Shown: in pieces, positions 42,170 through 50,346 of the stretch
Numbering within the stretch: the stretch's first letter is position 1
How the letters are laid out: every line of letters starts with the position of its first letter
Position numbers and translations under genes: made by a program
Assembly: GCA_050247135.1 (NCBI GenBank)
Contig: JBFWUT010000004.1
Span: forward strand, 62,001-126,000
Length of the DNA: 64,000 nt
DNA from: Berkiella sp050247135
Lineage (GTDB): Bacteria > Pseudomonadota > Gammaproteobacteria > Berkiellales > Berkiellaceae
Reading direction: 5' to 3'
Notes under the pieces: model-generated
What the model was told of the DNA's origin: nothing
Database searches by the model: none
The model's input: only the letters and a program-made list of their open reading frames with translations

Positions 42170-42954
42170 TATCTTTTCCAAAGACGACGTCGTATTCGCA
42201 TACTATCCATGCTTGTTCCGCTTTCTTCTCTTATCACGTGCCCTGTGAGGGCAATAAAAGCTTCTTCTAAAGAGGTTTTCTGCGTAAGTTCTTTTAAAGC
42301 ACTCGCAGTTCCTTGCGCTACAATTTTACCTTGATCAATAATAGCAATTTCATCTGCAACTCTTTCGGCTTCTTCCATATAATGCGTGGTAAAGAAGACC
42401 GTTATTTTTTGTTGCTGTGTTAAATGTTGCAAATAGCCCCAAATATGATTGCGGGTTTGGGGATCAAGTCCTATGGTAGGTTCGTCCAAGAAAATGATTT
42501 TAGGATGATGCAATAAGGCCCGAGCAATCTCTAATCTTCTTTTCATCCCGCCTGAATATTGTTTAACATATTCATTTCTTCTGTCAAAAAGCTCGACGAG
42601 TTCCAACAATTCTTTGATCCTGGTTTTACGCTCATTGGCAGGAACATTGTATAAGACACCGTGAAATTCCATGTTTTCATATGCCGTCAATTCTTCATCT
42701 AAACTCAAATCTTGAAAAACAATACCAAAAGATCGCCGCACCTGCATGGGATCGGTACCCAATTCAAAACCATTCACAGTTAAAGTACCACTGGTGGGTG
42801 ACAGTAAAGTGGTTAGCATTTTAACGGTAGTGGTTTTTCCTGCGCCATTGGGTCCTAAAAAAGCGAATATCTTCCCTTCTGGTACAAAAAAAGAAATATT
42901 ATCAACGGCCACAAAGCCATTAAACCGCTTAGTAAGATTAGTGACCTTTATCAT
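42169..42954 (-). CDS. ABC-2 type exporter ATPase
   Basis: 261 residues. Walker A 'GPNGAGKTTTVKML', Q-loop 'FGIVFQDLSLDEELTAYEN', signature 'YSGGMKRRLEIARALLHHP', Walker B 'KIIFLDEPTIGLDPQTR' and H-loop 'TVFFTTHYMEEAERVAD'. DrrA/NodI type with a C-terminal tail after ~215. Powers the permease encoded directly downstream. Starts 10 bases after the GST gene, so likely transcribed with it. Confidence 0.94.
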   Translation of the reverse strand: MIKVTNLTKRFNGFVAVDNISFFVPEGKIFAFLGPNGAGKTTTVKMLTTLLSPTSGTLTVNGFELGTDPMQVRRSFGIVFQDLSLDEELTAYENMEFHGVLYNVPANERKTRIKELLELVELFDRRNEYVKQYSGGMKRRLEIARALLHHPKIIFLDEPTIGLDPQTRNHIWGYLQHLTQQQKITVFFTTHYMEEAERVADEIAIIDQGKIVAQGTASALKELTQKTSLEEAFIALTGHVIREESGTSMDSMRIRRRLWKR

Positions 42955-42964
42955 TTGCTATCAC

Positions 42965-43570
42965 TCAAGGAGTCAACCCCTCTTCTTTGAGCGCCTCGAT
43001 CACGCTTGGCCGAGTGCGAACACGCTTAAGATAGGCCAACACGTTAGGCCATGCTGTCAAATCAAATTTTAAAGGTTTTGTCCAGGTTAGTATCGTAAAA
43101 CAATAAGCATCGATAACGCCAAATTGCTCCCCCATTAAATAGGGCCCCGTATTCAAAGCCTCGGATAAAAAATCACAGCGCTTAGCGAAAGACGCTAAAA
43201 CTACCTTCTTATAATCTTCTGGCACACTATGAAACAGCATGCCTAATTTTTTATGCATTTCTGAACTGATGAAATTCAACCATTCCAGGGCATGATAGCG
43301 TTGGCGGGAGGGGAAAGCGGGCAGCAATGCTTTGTCAGGAGACAAATCGGCAATGCATTGTAAAATCACGGCTACTTCTGTCAGGGTATCGCCATCTTCT
43401 AATGCTAAGCAAGGAACATAACCTTTGGGATTGATCTGTAAAAAATCCGCGCCTTTTTCCGTTTTTTTACTTTTTAAATCCACTTTTTCGAGGTCATATT
43501 TAATTTGTGATTCAGCGAGTGCAATATGAGGAGCTAATGAACAAGCGCCTGGGGAATAATATAATCTCAT
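42965..43570 (-). CDS. gstA: Glutathione S-transferase, beta class
   Basis: 201 residues, the same length as E. coli GstA and the same opening, 'MRLYYSPGACSLAPHIALAES', with Cys10 that forms the mixed disulfide with glutathione in beta-class enzymes. 'NPKGYVPCLALEDGDTLTE' holds the cis-Pro glutathione site; the C-terminal domain is all helical ('GPYLMGEQFGVIDAYCFTIL'). Conjugates glutathione to electrophiles in the cytoplasm. AAGGAAG ribosome binding site. Lies upstream of the ABC exporter genes, possibly a detoxification unit in which conjugates are exported; that link is inference. Confidence 0.93.
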   Translation of the reverse strand: MRLYYSPGACSLAPHIALAESQIKYDLEKVDLKSKKTEKGADFLQINPKGYVPCLALEDGDTLTEVAVILQCIADLSPDKALLPAFPSRQRYHALEWLNFISSEMHKKLGMLFHSVPEDYKKVVLASFAKRCDFLSEALNTGPYLMGEQFGVIDAYCFTILTWTKPLKFDLTAWPNVLAYLKRVRTRPSVIEALKEEGLTP

Positions 43571-43719
43571 TGTTTTGCTTCCTTAGTGCGGATACCCAAT
43601 TATAGTCATTAGCGCATCCTTCATTCTTAGTAAGTCAACAAGTTACATTGTAACCATATACGCCACATGGAAAACGTCTATAATAATGAAGTTTAATCGC
43701 TTCAGGATACTCATAAACA

Positions 43720-44199
43720 ATGGATAACCCCAACAGCCCCATCAAATGCCGTCCTGCACAACAAGAGGATGTCGATTTTATTCATGAGTGTCTTTTACAT
43801 TTAGTACAAGAACAAGGAACCGCTGATCGCTATTCACAAACCCCAGATAGTTTATTCTATGCTCTGTTCTCCAAGGAAGCTTTCGCGGAATGTGTTGTTG
43901 CCGAGGTCAATGAAACAAATATTGGTATTTTGCTGTATTCCGTCTCAAATATGAATTTTACGATATTTCCAAGTCCTGGTATTTATGTGCACGATATTTA
44001 TGTGAAGCCCGCCTTCAGGCGCCGCGGTGTTGCGAGCCTATTAGGTGATCATGTAAAAAATATTGCAATCGATCATAAATACTCGCGCATTGATGGCATT
44101 ATTCTTAAAGACAACGAAAGTGCCATGGCTTTTTATCATAAAGTTGAAGACATTAATGTGCTCGATTATATCCACTACATGCGCCTAAAACTCTATTAG
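43720..44199 (+). CDS. GNAT-family N-acetyltransferase
   Basis: 159 residues. 'IKCRPAQQEDVDFIHECLLHLVQEQ' is the usual GNAT opening; 'GIYVHDIYVKPAFRRRGVASLLGDHVKNIA' contains strand 4 and the acetyl-CoA pyrophosphate loop R-R-x-G-x-A; 'DNESAMAFYHKV' is the final helix with Tyr. Transfers an acetyl group from acetyl-CoA to an amine of unknown identity. No ribosome binding site is obvious before ATG 43720. Single gene, divergent from gstA. Confidence 0.9.
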   Translation: MDNPNSPIKCRPAQQEDVDFIHECLLHLVQEQGTADRYSQTPDSLFYALFSKEAFAECVVAEVNETNIGILLYSVSNMNFTIFPSPGIYVHDIYVKPAFRRRGVASLLGDHVKNIAIDHKYSRIDGIILKDNESAMAFYHKVEDINVLDYIHYMRLKLY

Positions 44200-44220
44200 A
44201 AAATTAACAACAACGCTCGT

Positions 44221-44237
44221 CTACTTTGATAAAGTAG
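44221..44237. terminator. Short hairpin between GNAT gene and cation exporter
   Basis: CTACTTT (44221-44227) and AAAGTAG (44231-44237), loop GAT, 22 bases after the GNAT stop. No T-run. The rest of the gap to 44371 shows nothing clear. Confidence 0.45.
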
Positions 44238-44370
44238 GCCTAGTCAAGAATGTCAGCTTATTTTGTAGCGACTTGTTGCACAGGGATGTTATGCGACTCA
44301 GGGCAAGGATGCCCATGGAGCGGAAAAATAGGCTGGCATTCTTGGTAAACCATTGGCAACCCAAAAGATG

Positions 44371-45240
44371 TCAGCAATTGGTTTCGCAAGTGCTACTCCC
44401 CTCTAACTCCAATTGAATCGTCGCATGGTTGATCCCAAAGCGCTTATCTAACGCAGTCGCCAAGCTATGCAAATAAGACGGTTCTTTGGCTTCTTCAGAC
44501 ATCACTAAATGTACTGACAGAGCCGTTTCAGTCGTGCTAATTGCCCAAATATGTAAATCGTGCAATCCAATCACATGGCTTTGAGTTAATAAGAAATCTT
44601 TCACTTCATCGATATGGATCCCATCAGGGACTGCATGCAGTAACAATTTTATCGATTCTTTAAACAACCCCCACGAGCTTAGCATAATTAATATGGTGAT
44701 TAAGATACTTGCAGCCGGATCAAGCCAATACCAACTGGTCAATAATATACAAACACTGGCGATAATCACGCCAAAAGAAACTGCCGCATCACCCGCCAAA
44801 TGCAAAAAAGCGCCTTTAATGTTGATATCTTTCTTGCCCGACATAAACATCACCGCGCTCAAGCCATTGACTATCACACCCGCACCGGCAACCCACAGCA
44901 CGGTATAAGAATCCGGTTTTTCGGGATGCCCCAAGCGTTGGATCGCCTCCCAACCAATGCCACCCACGGCAACAAAGATAAACACAGCATTAACAAAGGC
45001 AGCTAATATCGTGGAATTTTTAAAGCCGAAGGTAAAGCGTTGTGAGGTTCGAACACGTGCTAAAGCAAAGCCACCCCATGAAATGAGAAGCCCCAACACA
45101 TCACTGGCATTGTGAATAGCATCAGAAACTAGGGCCATGGAGTTTGCTACGAAGCCGTAATACAGCTCAATCACAATGAATGCGACTTGTAAAAGGGTGG
45201 TGAATAAAAATCTTCGGTGGTAGTTGATTTGTTCTGTCAC
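44371..45240 (-). CDS. Cation diffusion facilitator (Zn/Co/Cd efflux)
   Basis: 289 residues, GTG start with AAGGGA five bases upstream. Six membrane segments; metal site residues in 'SDAIHNASDVLGLLIS' (TM2 HxxxD) and 'LHLAGDAAVSFGVI' (TM5 HxxxD), and a cytoplasmic C-terminal domain 'LHDLHIWAISTTETALSVHLVMSEE'. This is the CzcD/ZitB branch, which uses proton exchange to pump zinc and similar metals from the cytoplasm. The tail ends with two cysteines (STCETNC). Useful against metal poisoning by host phagocytes. Confidence 0.94.
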   Translation of the reverse strand: MTEQINYHRRFLFTTLLQVAFIVIELYYGFVANSMALVSDAIHNASDVLGLLISWGGFALARVRTSQRFTFGFKNSTILAAFVNAVFIFVAVGGIGWEAIQRLGHPEKPDSYTVLWVAGAGVIVNGLSAVMFMSGKKDINIKGAFLHLAGDAAVSFGVIIASVCILLTSWYWLDPAASILITILIMLSSWGLFKESIKLLLHAVPDGIHIDEVKDFLLTQSHVIGLHDLHIWAISTTETALSVHLVMSEEAKEPSYLHSLATALDKRFGINHATIQLELEGSSTCETNC

Positions 45241-45255
45241 AGTCTTCCCTTACTA

Positions 45256-45281
45256 GATAGGCTTTTTAATCATAGCCTATC
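45256..45281. terminator. Hairpin between CDF gene and upstream gene
   Basis: GATAGGCT (45256-45263) and AGCCTATC (45274-45281), loop TTTTAATCAT. It overlaps the last bases of the gene ending at 45277 and precedes the CDF gene, both minus strand. No T-run on that strand. Confidence 0.45.
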
Positions 45282-45678
45282 GCCTTTGCTCCCAATAGTC
45301 TCTATTTTGTTGTTCCCGTAAATCACTTTGCGCACGATATTCATCCCCTTGTGCATCCATTAAATCCCGATAGCGGCTGTTCGGTGATTGACTATTTGGC
45401 CCTTCGCTTTGAATGCGCAGGGTGTTCCCTCGGGCACTTTCATAAGAATCCCTTGCTCGCTCTACGTTTCTTTGTGCATCCCGTCTTGCGCGATCATGGC
45501 GGCTTTGTTCATAGCTTTCTCTCACACTGCCACTACTACTACTGGCATTATCGGAATGATGAATTCGAACCAGGGGTCTTCTGGCATTGGTTTCCAGCGG
45601 ATATACAAGCAATAAAATAGCCATCATAATAACTATGGCCGCAACTGCTATCTTGTGGAAACGACTCTGATTGAACAT
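45277..45678 (-). CDS. Membrane-anchored or secreted Arg/Ser-rich protein
   Basis: 133 residues from ATG 45678 (AGGG 7 bases upstream; a GTG two codons earlier opens the frame). One N-terminal hydrophobic segment, 'IAVAAIVIMMAILLLVYPL', then a long polar helix rich in Arg, Ser, Glu and Gln ('RARRDAQRNVERARDSYESA', 'LREQQNRDYWEQRR'). Could be anchored or, after cleavage near NARR, free in the periplasm. No family recognised. Confidence 0.65.
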   Translation of the reverse strand: MFNQSRFHKIAVAAIVIMMAILLLVYPLETNARRPLVRIHHSDNASSSSGSVRESYEQSRHDRARRDAQRNVERARDSYESARGNTLRIQSEGPNSQSPNSRYRDLMDAQGDEYRAQSDLREQQNRDYWEQRR

Positions 45679-45742
45679 CCACACACCCTGCCTGATCTCT
45701 CTACTTAATATCGGTAAGACCGCCAGGCAGGTTAAATGGTTC

Positions 45743-46480
45743 CTATTCTTTTTGAGCTTGTTTGAGCCATGCTTGCTCGGTGCTTTGAAAATGTTTTGGC
45801 AATCTGTTGAGGCGCTTTCGCATAGCCGTTAACACTTCTTGTGCACGATCTTGATGATTGTGTTGACGAAGATGTTTTAAGTAGTAATAGGAAGCTTCTA
45901 AGCCTGAATAATAATTTTGCAAACGCTCAAATTCAAAATTGGCTAATTGAAACTCTCCCAAGGCAGCCAAAGAGCGCGCAAATAACAAGTGGATTTGTGG
46001 GTACATTGAGCATTGATTCTTCTTTTCACTTAGCAAGGTTTCCAGAATGAACTTTGCTTCATTAAATTTTTGCAGGCCAAACAAAGCTTTGGCTTTATCC
46101 AGCAACAAATCTGGATCGTGGCTAAATTGGTTTTTTAATAAGCTGTCTAAAACCGCTAAGGCTGATTGAAAATCGTTCAGTTGAAGATAACACCGAGCCA
46201 GCGCGTGCAAATTTTCAATGGTGGGTATTTCATTCGCAGCCATTCTCTTGGCTTGTAATTCATGTTGCGGATTTGCTTTGACAGCACTTTTGAAAATACG
46301 ACGATGTGAGTGGTAAATTTCAGGACCAAACTCAATCACTAAATATGCTAGTGCGCCAGCGAATGGCACCAACAAAATCATCATGATAAGGCCGTGGGGA
46401 TAACCGCGATGGAAAGCGTGAACCACACAAAAAACCTGCAGTAATAAGATGGCTAAACTTGAAATAGCAATAAGGTGCAT
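45743..46480 (-). CDS. Membrane protein with TPR-type helices
   Basis: 245 residues. Two membrane segments at the start ('AISSLAILLLQVFCVVHAF', 'LIMMILLVPFAGALAYLVI'), in the style of small envelope stress or PLD-N proteins. Residues ~80-230 form four or so TPR-like helix pairs: 'IENLHALARCYLQLNDFQSALAVLDSLL', 'PDLLLDKAKALFGLQKFNEAKFILETLL', 'PQIHLLFARSLAALGEFQLANFEFERL'. TPRs bind proteins; the partner is unknown. GGAGG before ATG 46480. Confidence 0.8.
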   Translation of the reverse strand: MHLIAISSLAILLLQVFCVVHAFHRGYPHGLIMMILLVPFAGALAYLVIEFGPEIYHSHRRIFKSAVKANPQHELQAKRMAANEIPTIENLHALARCYLQLNDFQSALAVLDSLLKNQFSHDPDLLLDKAKALFGLQKFNEAKFILETLLSEKKNQCSMYPQIHLLFARSLAALGEFQLANFEFERLQNYYSGLEASYYYLKHLRQHNHQDRAQEVLTAMRKRLNRLPKHFQSTEQAWLKQAQKE

Positions 46481-46650
46481 AATCCCTCCCCGTGAGTCTA
46501 AGTAATTTAACTCATTCAGTGTTTGCTATCAATTCATCACAGACCAACGGGAGTAGAAATAGGATAGAGATCAACAATACGGGTATATCCTTCGAAAAGT
46601 GACTTTTCTGTCGTACAATGGCACGAAGTTATAGGTGGTTGTTAGATTGT

Positions 46651-47574
46651 ATGCGCTTATTTCCAACGTTTTTGTCAGCTTTCTTATGCCTGAATATCGC
46701 CCTTTTAAGTGGTTGTGCAGGACCTATGCCACAACCTATCGCTATACCCTATAGCATGCCACCCGCTCCTGCCCTCCAAAATATTCGAGTTGCATTAGTC
46801 TTAAGCGGTGGCGGTGCTAGGGCTTTAGCGCATGCCGGGGTGATTGAGGTCCTTGAAAAAAACCGTATACCCATCGATCTGATTGTCGGTTCTAGTGCTG
46901 GTAGTGTTATTGGGGCCCTTTATGCAGATGATCCCAATGCTGCTCTCTTGCGACAAAAAATTATCGCCCTCAATAAATGGGATCTACTCGATGTGAACTG
47001 GTCTTCTGGCCTAAAAATGTTCTGGCAGTTAAGAGGGCCCGTTGAAGGCAATGCCTTACGTTATTTTTTGCAAATGAATATGGATGCACAAGCGTTTCCT
47101 GAGTTAAAAATCCCACTCGTTGTTGTGACTACCGATATTCACCGTGGTGAAGCTTTCGCTATTCGCAGTGGGCCTTTGGTGCCAGCTATCCATGCCTCAA
47201 GCGCCGTACCCATGGTTTTTAGTCCAGTGATCATGTACGGCAGAACGTTAGTCGATGGTGGCGTAGCAAGCCCAGTCCCTGTTGAAATCGCCAAACAATT
47301 TAACCCTAAAATCATTATTGCGGTGGATATCGGCACCAGTCCTGATTATGGGCCAGTCATGAATGCGTATCAGTTAGGTGTGCGCAGTTTGCATATCGCT
47401 TATTTTAAACTGGCGAATTGGCAAAATTTGCAAGCCGATGTTGTCATCCATCCTGCAATCGATGAATTCGGTATGTTTGATGATCACGCGAATGAAAATA
47501 TGTATCAATTAGGAAAAGAAGCGGCAACGGCTGCCTTAGGGCAAATTCAGCAGCTTTTGGCGCAAAAGCAGTGA
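46651..47574 (+). CDS. Patatin-like phospholipase, lipoprotein (RssA-like)
   Basis: 307 residues from ATG 46651 (AGGTGG upstream; gives a canonical lipoprotein signal MRLFPTFLSAFLCLNIA then LLSGC). The frame extends to ATG 46618. Patatin core: 'LVLSGGGARALAHAGVIEVL' (oxyanion loop GGGxR), 'IVGSSAGSVIGALYA' with nucleophile Ser in GSSAG, and 'LVDGGVASPVPVEIA' with the catalytic Asp. A Ser-Asp lipid acyl hydrolase fixed to a membrane by the lipidated Cys; RssA homologues occur in most gammaproteobacteria. Role could be lipid turnover or attack on host phospholipid. Confidence 0.88.
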   Translation: MRLFPTFLSAFLCLNIALLSGCAGPMPQPIAIPYSMPPAPALQNIRVALVLSGGGARALAHAGVIEVLEKNRIPIDLIVGSSAGSVIGALYADDPNAALLRQKIIALNKWDLLDVNWSSGLKMFWQLRGPVEGNALRYFLQMNMDAQAFPELKIPLVVVTTDIHRGEAFAIRSGPLVPAIHASSAVPMVFSPVIMYGRTLVDGGVASPVPVEIAKQFNPKIIIAVDIGTSPDYGPVMNAYQLGVRSLHIAYFKLANWQNLQADVVIHPAIDEFGMFDDHANENMYQLGKEAATAALGQIQQLLAQKQ

Positions 47575-47591
47575 TATGCACTTTAAGGCCA

Positions 47592-47753
47592 TGAGATAGG
47601 CGAAGGCAACACAGCATAAGGTTCGAATACGAAAATTACTCAAAGTAGTCGAGCCTTAGGCAAGGCGCCGAGCCTTCGAACAAAGGAGTGTACTCTTGTA
47701 CATGACTGCCGTGAGATAGGCGAAGGCAACACAGCATAAGGTTCGAATACGAA
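47592..47753. repeat. Dispersed intergenic repeat, two 42-bp copies at a 120-bp period
   Basis: An identical 42-base block starts at 47592 and at 47712 (TGAGATAGGCGAAGGCAACA... to ...GGTTCGAATACGAA). The 78 bases between them include GCCTTAGGCAAGGC-like inverted segments and TGTACTCTTGTACA (47689-47702). The unit looks like a ~120-bp mobile intergenic repeat present as one full and one partial copy. It fills the gap (47575-47892) between the patatin gene and the gene at 47893; nothing else is seen there. Confidence 0.8.
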
Positions 47754-47892
47754 GAGTAATAGACAGTACATGGGTAAATGAACGGGTTGACTTTACCCTT
47801 GTAATTAATTGTAATGACTAAATAACAACTAGAAAAGCCACCCCACCAACGGGTGTATATTCTAAGAACAAAAAAACAAAGGCAGTAGTACC

Positions 47893-48237
47893 ATGGCAAC
47901 ACCCTTAAATCCTTTGCGTCATAAGTTCCAATCTGTTTGTTTACGTTGTAAGCAAACCTGGCAAACCTTTCAAGAAAAAATCCAACGCTTGCTATCGCCT
48001 TTAACGCATGATGAGCCTGAACCTTGGCCTGCTTTGGAGGAAATGGGTTTAGAGCCCATCGAAGAAGGCAAGACGGTAGCAGTGGCCCACTTTCCCTTCG
48101 ATGATAAAAGCAGCAGTATCGAGCAAAAGAATATGGTGGTCGTTGAAGTGAAGTATTATCCTAAAAACGATACCGCCGAGGGCGAAGATCTTAACTTACG
48201 TATCACACATTATCCGCCCAGTAATCGCCTTCATTAA
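47893..48237 (+). CDS. Small hypothetical protein
   Basis: 114 residues, no signal peptide and no membrane segment. The N-terminal half is basic and helical with a C-x2-C pair ('FQSVCLRCKQTW'); the second half is acidic and strand-rich ('KTVAVAHFPFDDKSS', 'MVVVEVKYYPKND'). No family recognised. ATG start with AAAGG at a long distance. Ended by the strong terminator at 48256. Confidence 0.6.
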   Translation: MATPLNPLRHKFQSVCLRCKQTWQTFQEKIQRLLSPLTHDEPEPWPALEEMGLEPIEEGKTVAVAHFPFDDKSSSIEQKNMVVVEVKYYPKNDTAEGEDLNLRITHYPPSNRLH

Positions 48238-48255
48238 TATCCTGCCAAAAAAAAA

Positions 48256-48278
48256 GCAGGCTACGAGCCTGCTTTTTT
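48256..48278. terminator. Strong bidirectional rho-independent terminator
   Basis: GCAGGCT (48256-48262), loop ACG, AGCCTGC (48266-48272), A-run before and T-run after (48273-48278). Serves the convergent genes ending at 48237 (+) and 48296 (-). Confidence 0.9.
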
Positions 48279-48295
48279 CATATCCTCAATAAAAC

Positions 48296-49372
48296 TTAGT
48301 TAGGTTTTACTGTGGTTTTAGCTTTTTCTTCAACTTTAGGAGCGTATCTTTCTTCAGTTCTGGTTAAGAACGTTTCTAAAGTTGCACTGTTCATAGTTTG
48401 AACTGCTTGGAGAGTTTTAGCGTTTGAATTACGTGCTAAACCTTCTAAGCCTTCTTTGCTCATGGTATTAAGAACCGCTTTCGCAGTGGGTTTAGCTTCA
48501 ACAATGGCTAAAATCTGCTTAGCTTCAGCTGAAACCATGATGGTTTGCGCTAAAGTTGGTTGAGGAGCCGCAGCTACAGCAGTAGCCGGTTTCTTGGAAG
48601 CAACCCCTTCTGTACCAGCAATTCCTTTCAAACCATTAGCAAAAACTTCTGTCAACACAGCAGTAGGATCCATTGTCGCAACAGGTGCAACAGCGGTTTG
48701 TAAAGCAAGTAATTGCTGTTCAGGGGACATAGCAACAATGTTTGCCAATGCACCTTTGCTGATTTCTTCAAGTGCTTTCAAAGCTTGTGCTTGCTCTGCT
48801 GTTAATCCTTGTAAGAAAGCTTTAACCAGAGGATTAGCCGCTAATTGGGGAAATGCTTGTAAGAGTTCAGGAGATTCAACAGCGACAGCAGCAGCTGCTG
48901 GTTGCATGACTTGTTGAGCTTGTTTACGTGCATTGTATAAACGGTAAAGACCATAACCACCAAAAAGCGCACCCAATCCGCCTAAAGCATAACTAGCAAT
49001 GCCAGCGGTTTGTGCAGCTTCAGCAACAGGCTTTGCAACACACATAGCGGTTGAAGCATTTTTAGCTGTTTCAATAATAGGTGCTACAAACGATGTGTTA
49101 GTCACATTGTTCATCAGTGGGCACATATCTTGTACTAACGGTGAGAAAGGTTGAACCACTTGTTTAACCACTTCAGCTGCTTTTACAATAGTAGCGGCGC
49201 TTTCGGTGGTGCCTAAGGTATTTTTACCTTGTGCCACTTCTGTTAATTGTTCTACGGCGGTATCAGCTACTTCTTGTGCAACTTCTTTAGCGCCGTAAGC
49301 TAATTGATGTAATTGACCTGCAACGTCCCACAGAGCGACAGCTGCTTCTTTCTTTGGACCTAAACCTGACAT
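48296..49372 (-). CDS. Alanine-rich protein with one central membrane span
   Basis: 358 residues, very rich in Ala, Val, Glu and Gln. One membrane segment at ~130-150 ('GIASYALGGLGALFGGYGLYRLY'), with long helical amphipathic regions on both sides ('AEQAQALKALEEISKGALANIVAMS'). GAGAGG before ATG. No family recognised. Resembles the next gene (49584-50180) in build: helix, short Ala/Gly span followed by a basic stop-transfer, then Ala/Pro-rich helices. Could be an effector inserted into host membrane or an envelope protein. Confidence 0.72.
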   Translation of the reverse strand: MSGLGPKKEAAVALWDVAGQLHQLAYGAKEVAQEVADTAVEQLTEVAQGKNTLGTTESAATIVKAAEVVKQVVQPFSPLVQDMCPLMNNVTNTSFVAPIIETAKNASTAMCVAKPVAEAAQTAGIASYALGGLGALFGGYGLYRLYNARKQAQQVMQPAAAAVAVESPELLQAFPQLAANPLVKAFLQGLTAEQAQALKALEEISKGALANIVAMSPEQQLLALQTAVAPVATMDPTAVLTEVFANGLKGIAGTEGVASKKPATAVAAAPQPTLAQTIMVSAEAKQILAIVEAKPTAKAVLNTMSKEGLEGLARNSNAKTLQAVQTMNSATLETFLTRTEERYAPKVEEKAKTTVKPN

Positions 49373-49531
49373 TTGTATATTCCTCTCTAATAGATAAGTT
49401 AACTGTTAACATTTCTCTAAAAATGTAGGGCCATTATAGGTGCTTCATTACTTTGGTCAATTAAATAACTGTGTTTTGGGATAAAGCGTGGGATCAAGCC
49501 GCCAGGCGGTAACGAGGATTTTTTGCCAAAA

Positions 49532-49566
49532 AAAAACGGCCAATAGGGTTTCTATTAGCCGTTTTT
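49532..49566 (-). terminator. Rho-independent terminator of the gene at 49584
   Basis: AAAAACGGC (49532-49540) and GCCGTTTTT (49558-49566), with inner CAATAG/CTATT pairing. On the minus strand the stem runs into nine T's. Confidence 0.88.
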
Positions 49567-49583
49567 AATGTGAGTAATTACGC

Positions 49584-50180
49584 TTAGCGGAACTTATTTA
49601 AATGAGATAAGTTCAAATTATCTAATACTTGTTCGTATTTTGCTTGTCCTTCGCCAGTGGGCATTTTACCCGTTGGCGGTAGTCCTAATTTTGCTAACAC
49701 GAGTTGATCCACTGTAACGGCTAAAGTCTGGACATTCACAGGTAAGTTGAGTTTTACCAAGGTAGCCGGATCCAAGCGTTGTTTCTCATTTTTGCGGAGA
49801 TCCCATAAACGCAGCGCAACTTCACGCGTGTCAGCATTTTCTTTTTGTTGGCGCAAATGTTCGAGAACGATAGTTTGCACAGGCATTTTACCGGCAACTT
49901 CAGCAGCCGGTGTCACAGGAGCAACAACAGGAGCGGGTGCGCTAGCAATAGTCTGTTGAATTGATTCGCGTTGAAGACGTGCAACAATAGGCCTAGTAGC
50001 CACTTGTCTTTGAGGGCCGCTTCTTAACCAATACAACCCGCCTGTGGTTGCGGCTATTGCCGCGGTGCCAGCAGCTATACCCATGGCAACCATTGGATTG
50101 CTCACTGCCCATTCACAAGTATTGCGAATAGCACCTTCTGCCAATTGCCGACAAGCATCTTCACTCAAAAAAGAAAGCAT
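49584..50180 (-). CDS. Alanine-rich protein with one membrane span
   Basis: 198 residues from ATG 50180 (GGGG upstream; the frame also opens at a TTG four codons earlier). Membrane segment at ~32-50 ('VAMGIAAGTAAIAATTGGLYWL') followed by basic residues (RSGPQRQ). Then an Ala/Pro/Val linker and helices ('TIVLEHLRQQKENADTREVALRLWDLRKNEK'). Not recognised. Built like its neighbour at 48296, with which it may share origin, but no long identity is visible. Own terminator at 49532. Confidence 0.68.
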   Translation of the reverse strand: MLSFLSEDACRQLAEGAIRNTCEWAVSNPMVAMGIAAGTAAIAATTGGLYWLRSGPQRQVATRPIVARLQRESIQQTIASAPAPVVAPVTPAAEVAGKMPVQTIVLEHLRQQKENADTREVALRLWDLRKNEKQRLDPATLVKLNLPVNVQTLAVTVDQLVLAKLGLPPTGKMPTGEGQAKYEQVLDNLNLSHLNKFR

Positions 50181-50289
50181 GTAATACCCCAATAAAATAA
50201 GTTAGTTAATTAATATTGAGGTGAATGTAACAAATTATGCGATTAGATCAATGCCAAATGGAGATAAACGGATAGGCGGCTAAAAAGAA

Positions 50290-50313
50290 GCGCCAAGTGT
50301 AACAACTTAGCGC
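50290..50313 (-). terminator. Terminator of manC
   Basis: GCGCCAAGT (50290-50298) and ACTTAGCGC (50305-50313), 9 bp with one mismatch. On the minus strand it follows the manC stop (50347) and is followed by TTCTTTTTAG. Confidence 0.7.
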
Positions 50314-50346
50314 ATTCTATTTATATAAAGATTATATAAAGAAAAG

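Noticed and set aside
47615..47635. tRNA gene, because of AAGGTTCGAATACG resembling a T-arm
   Set aside because: No acceptor or anticodon stem can be drawn around it, and the segment is part of the exact direct repeat.
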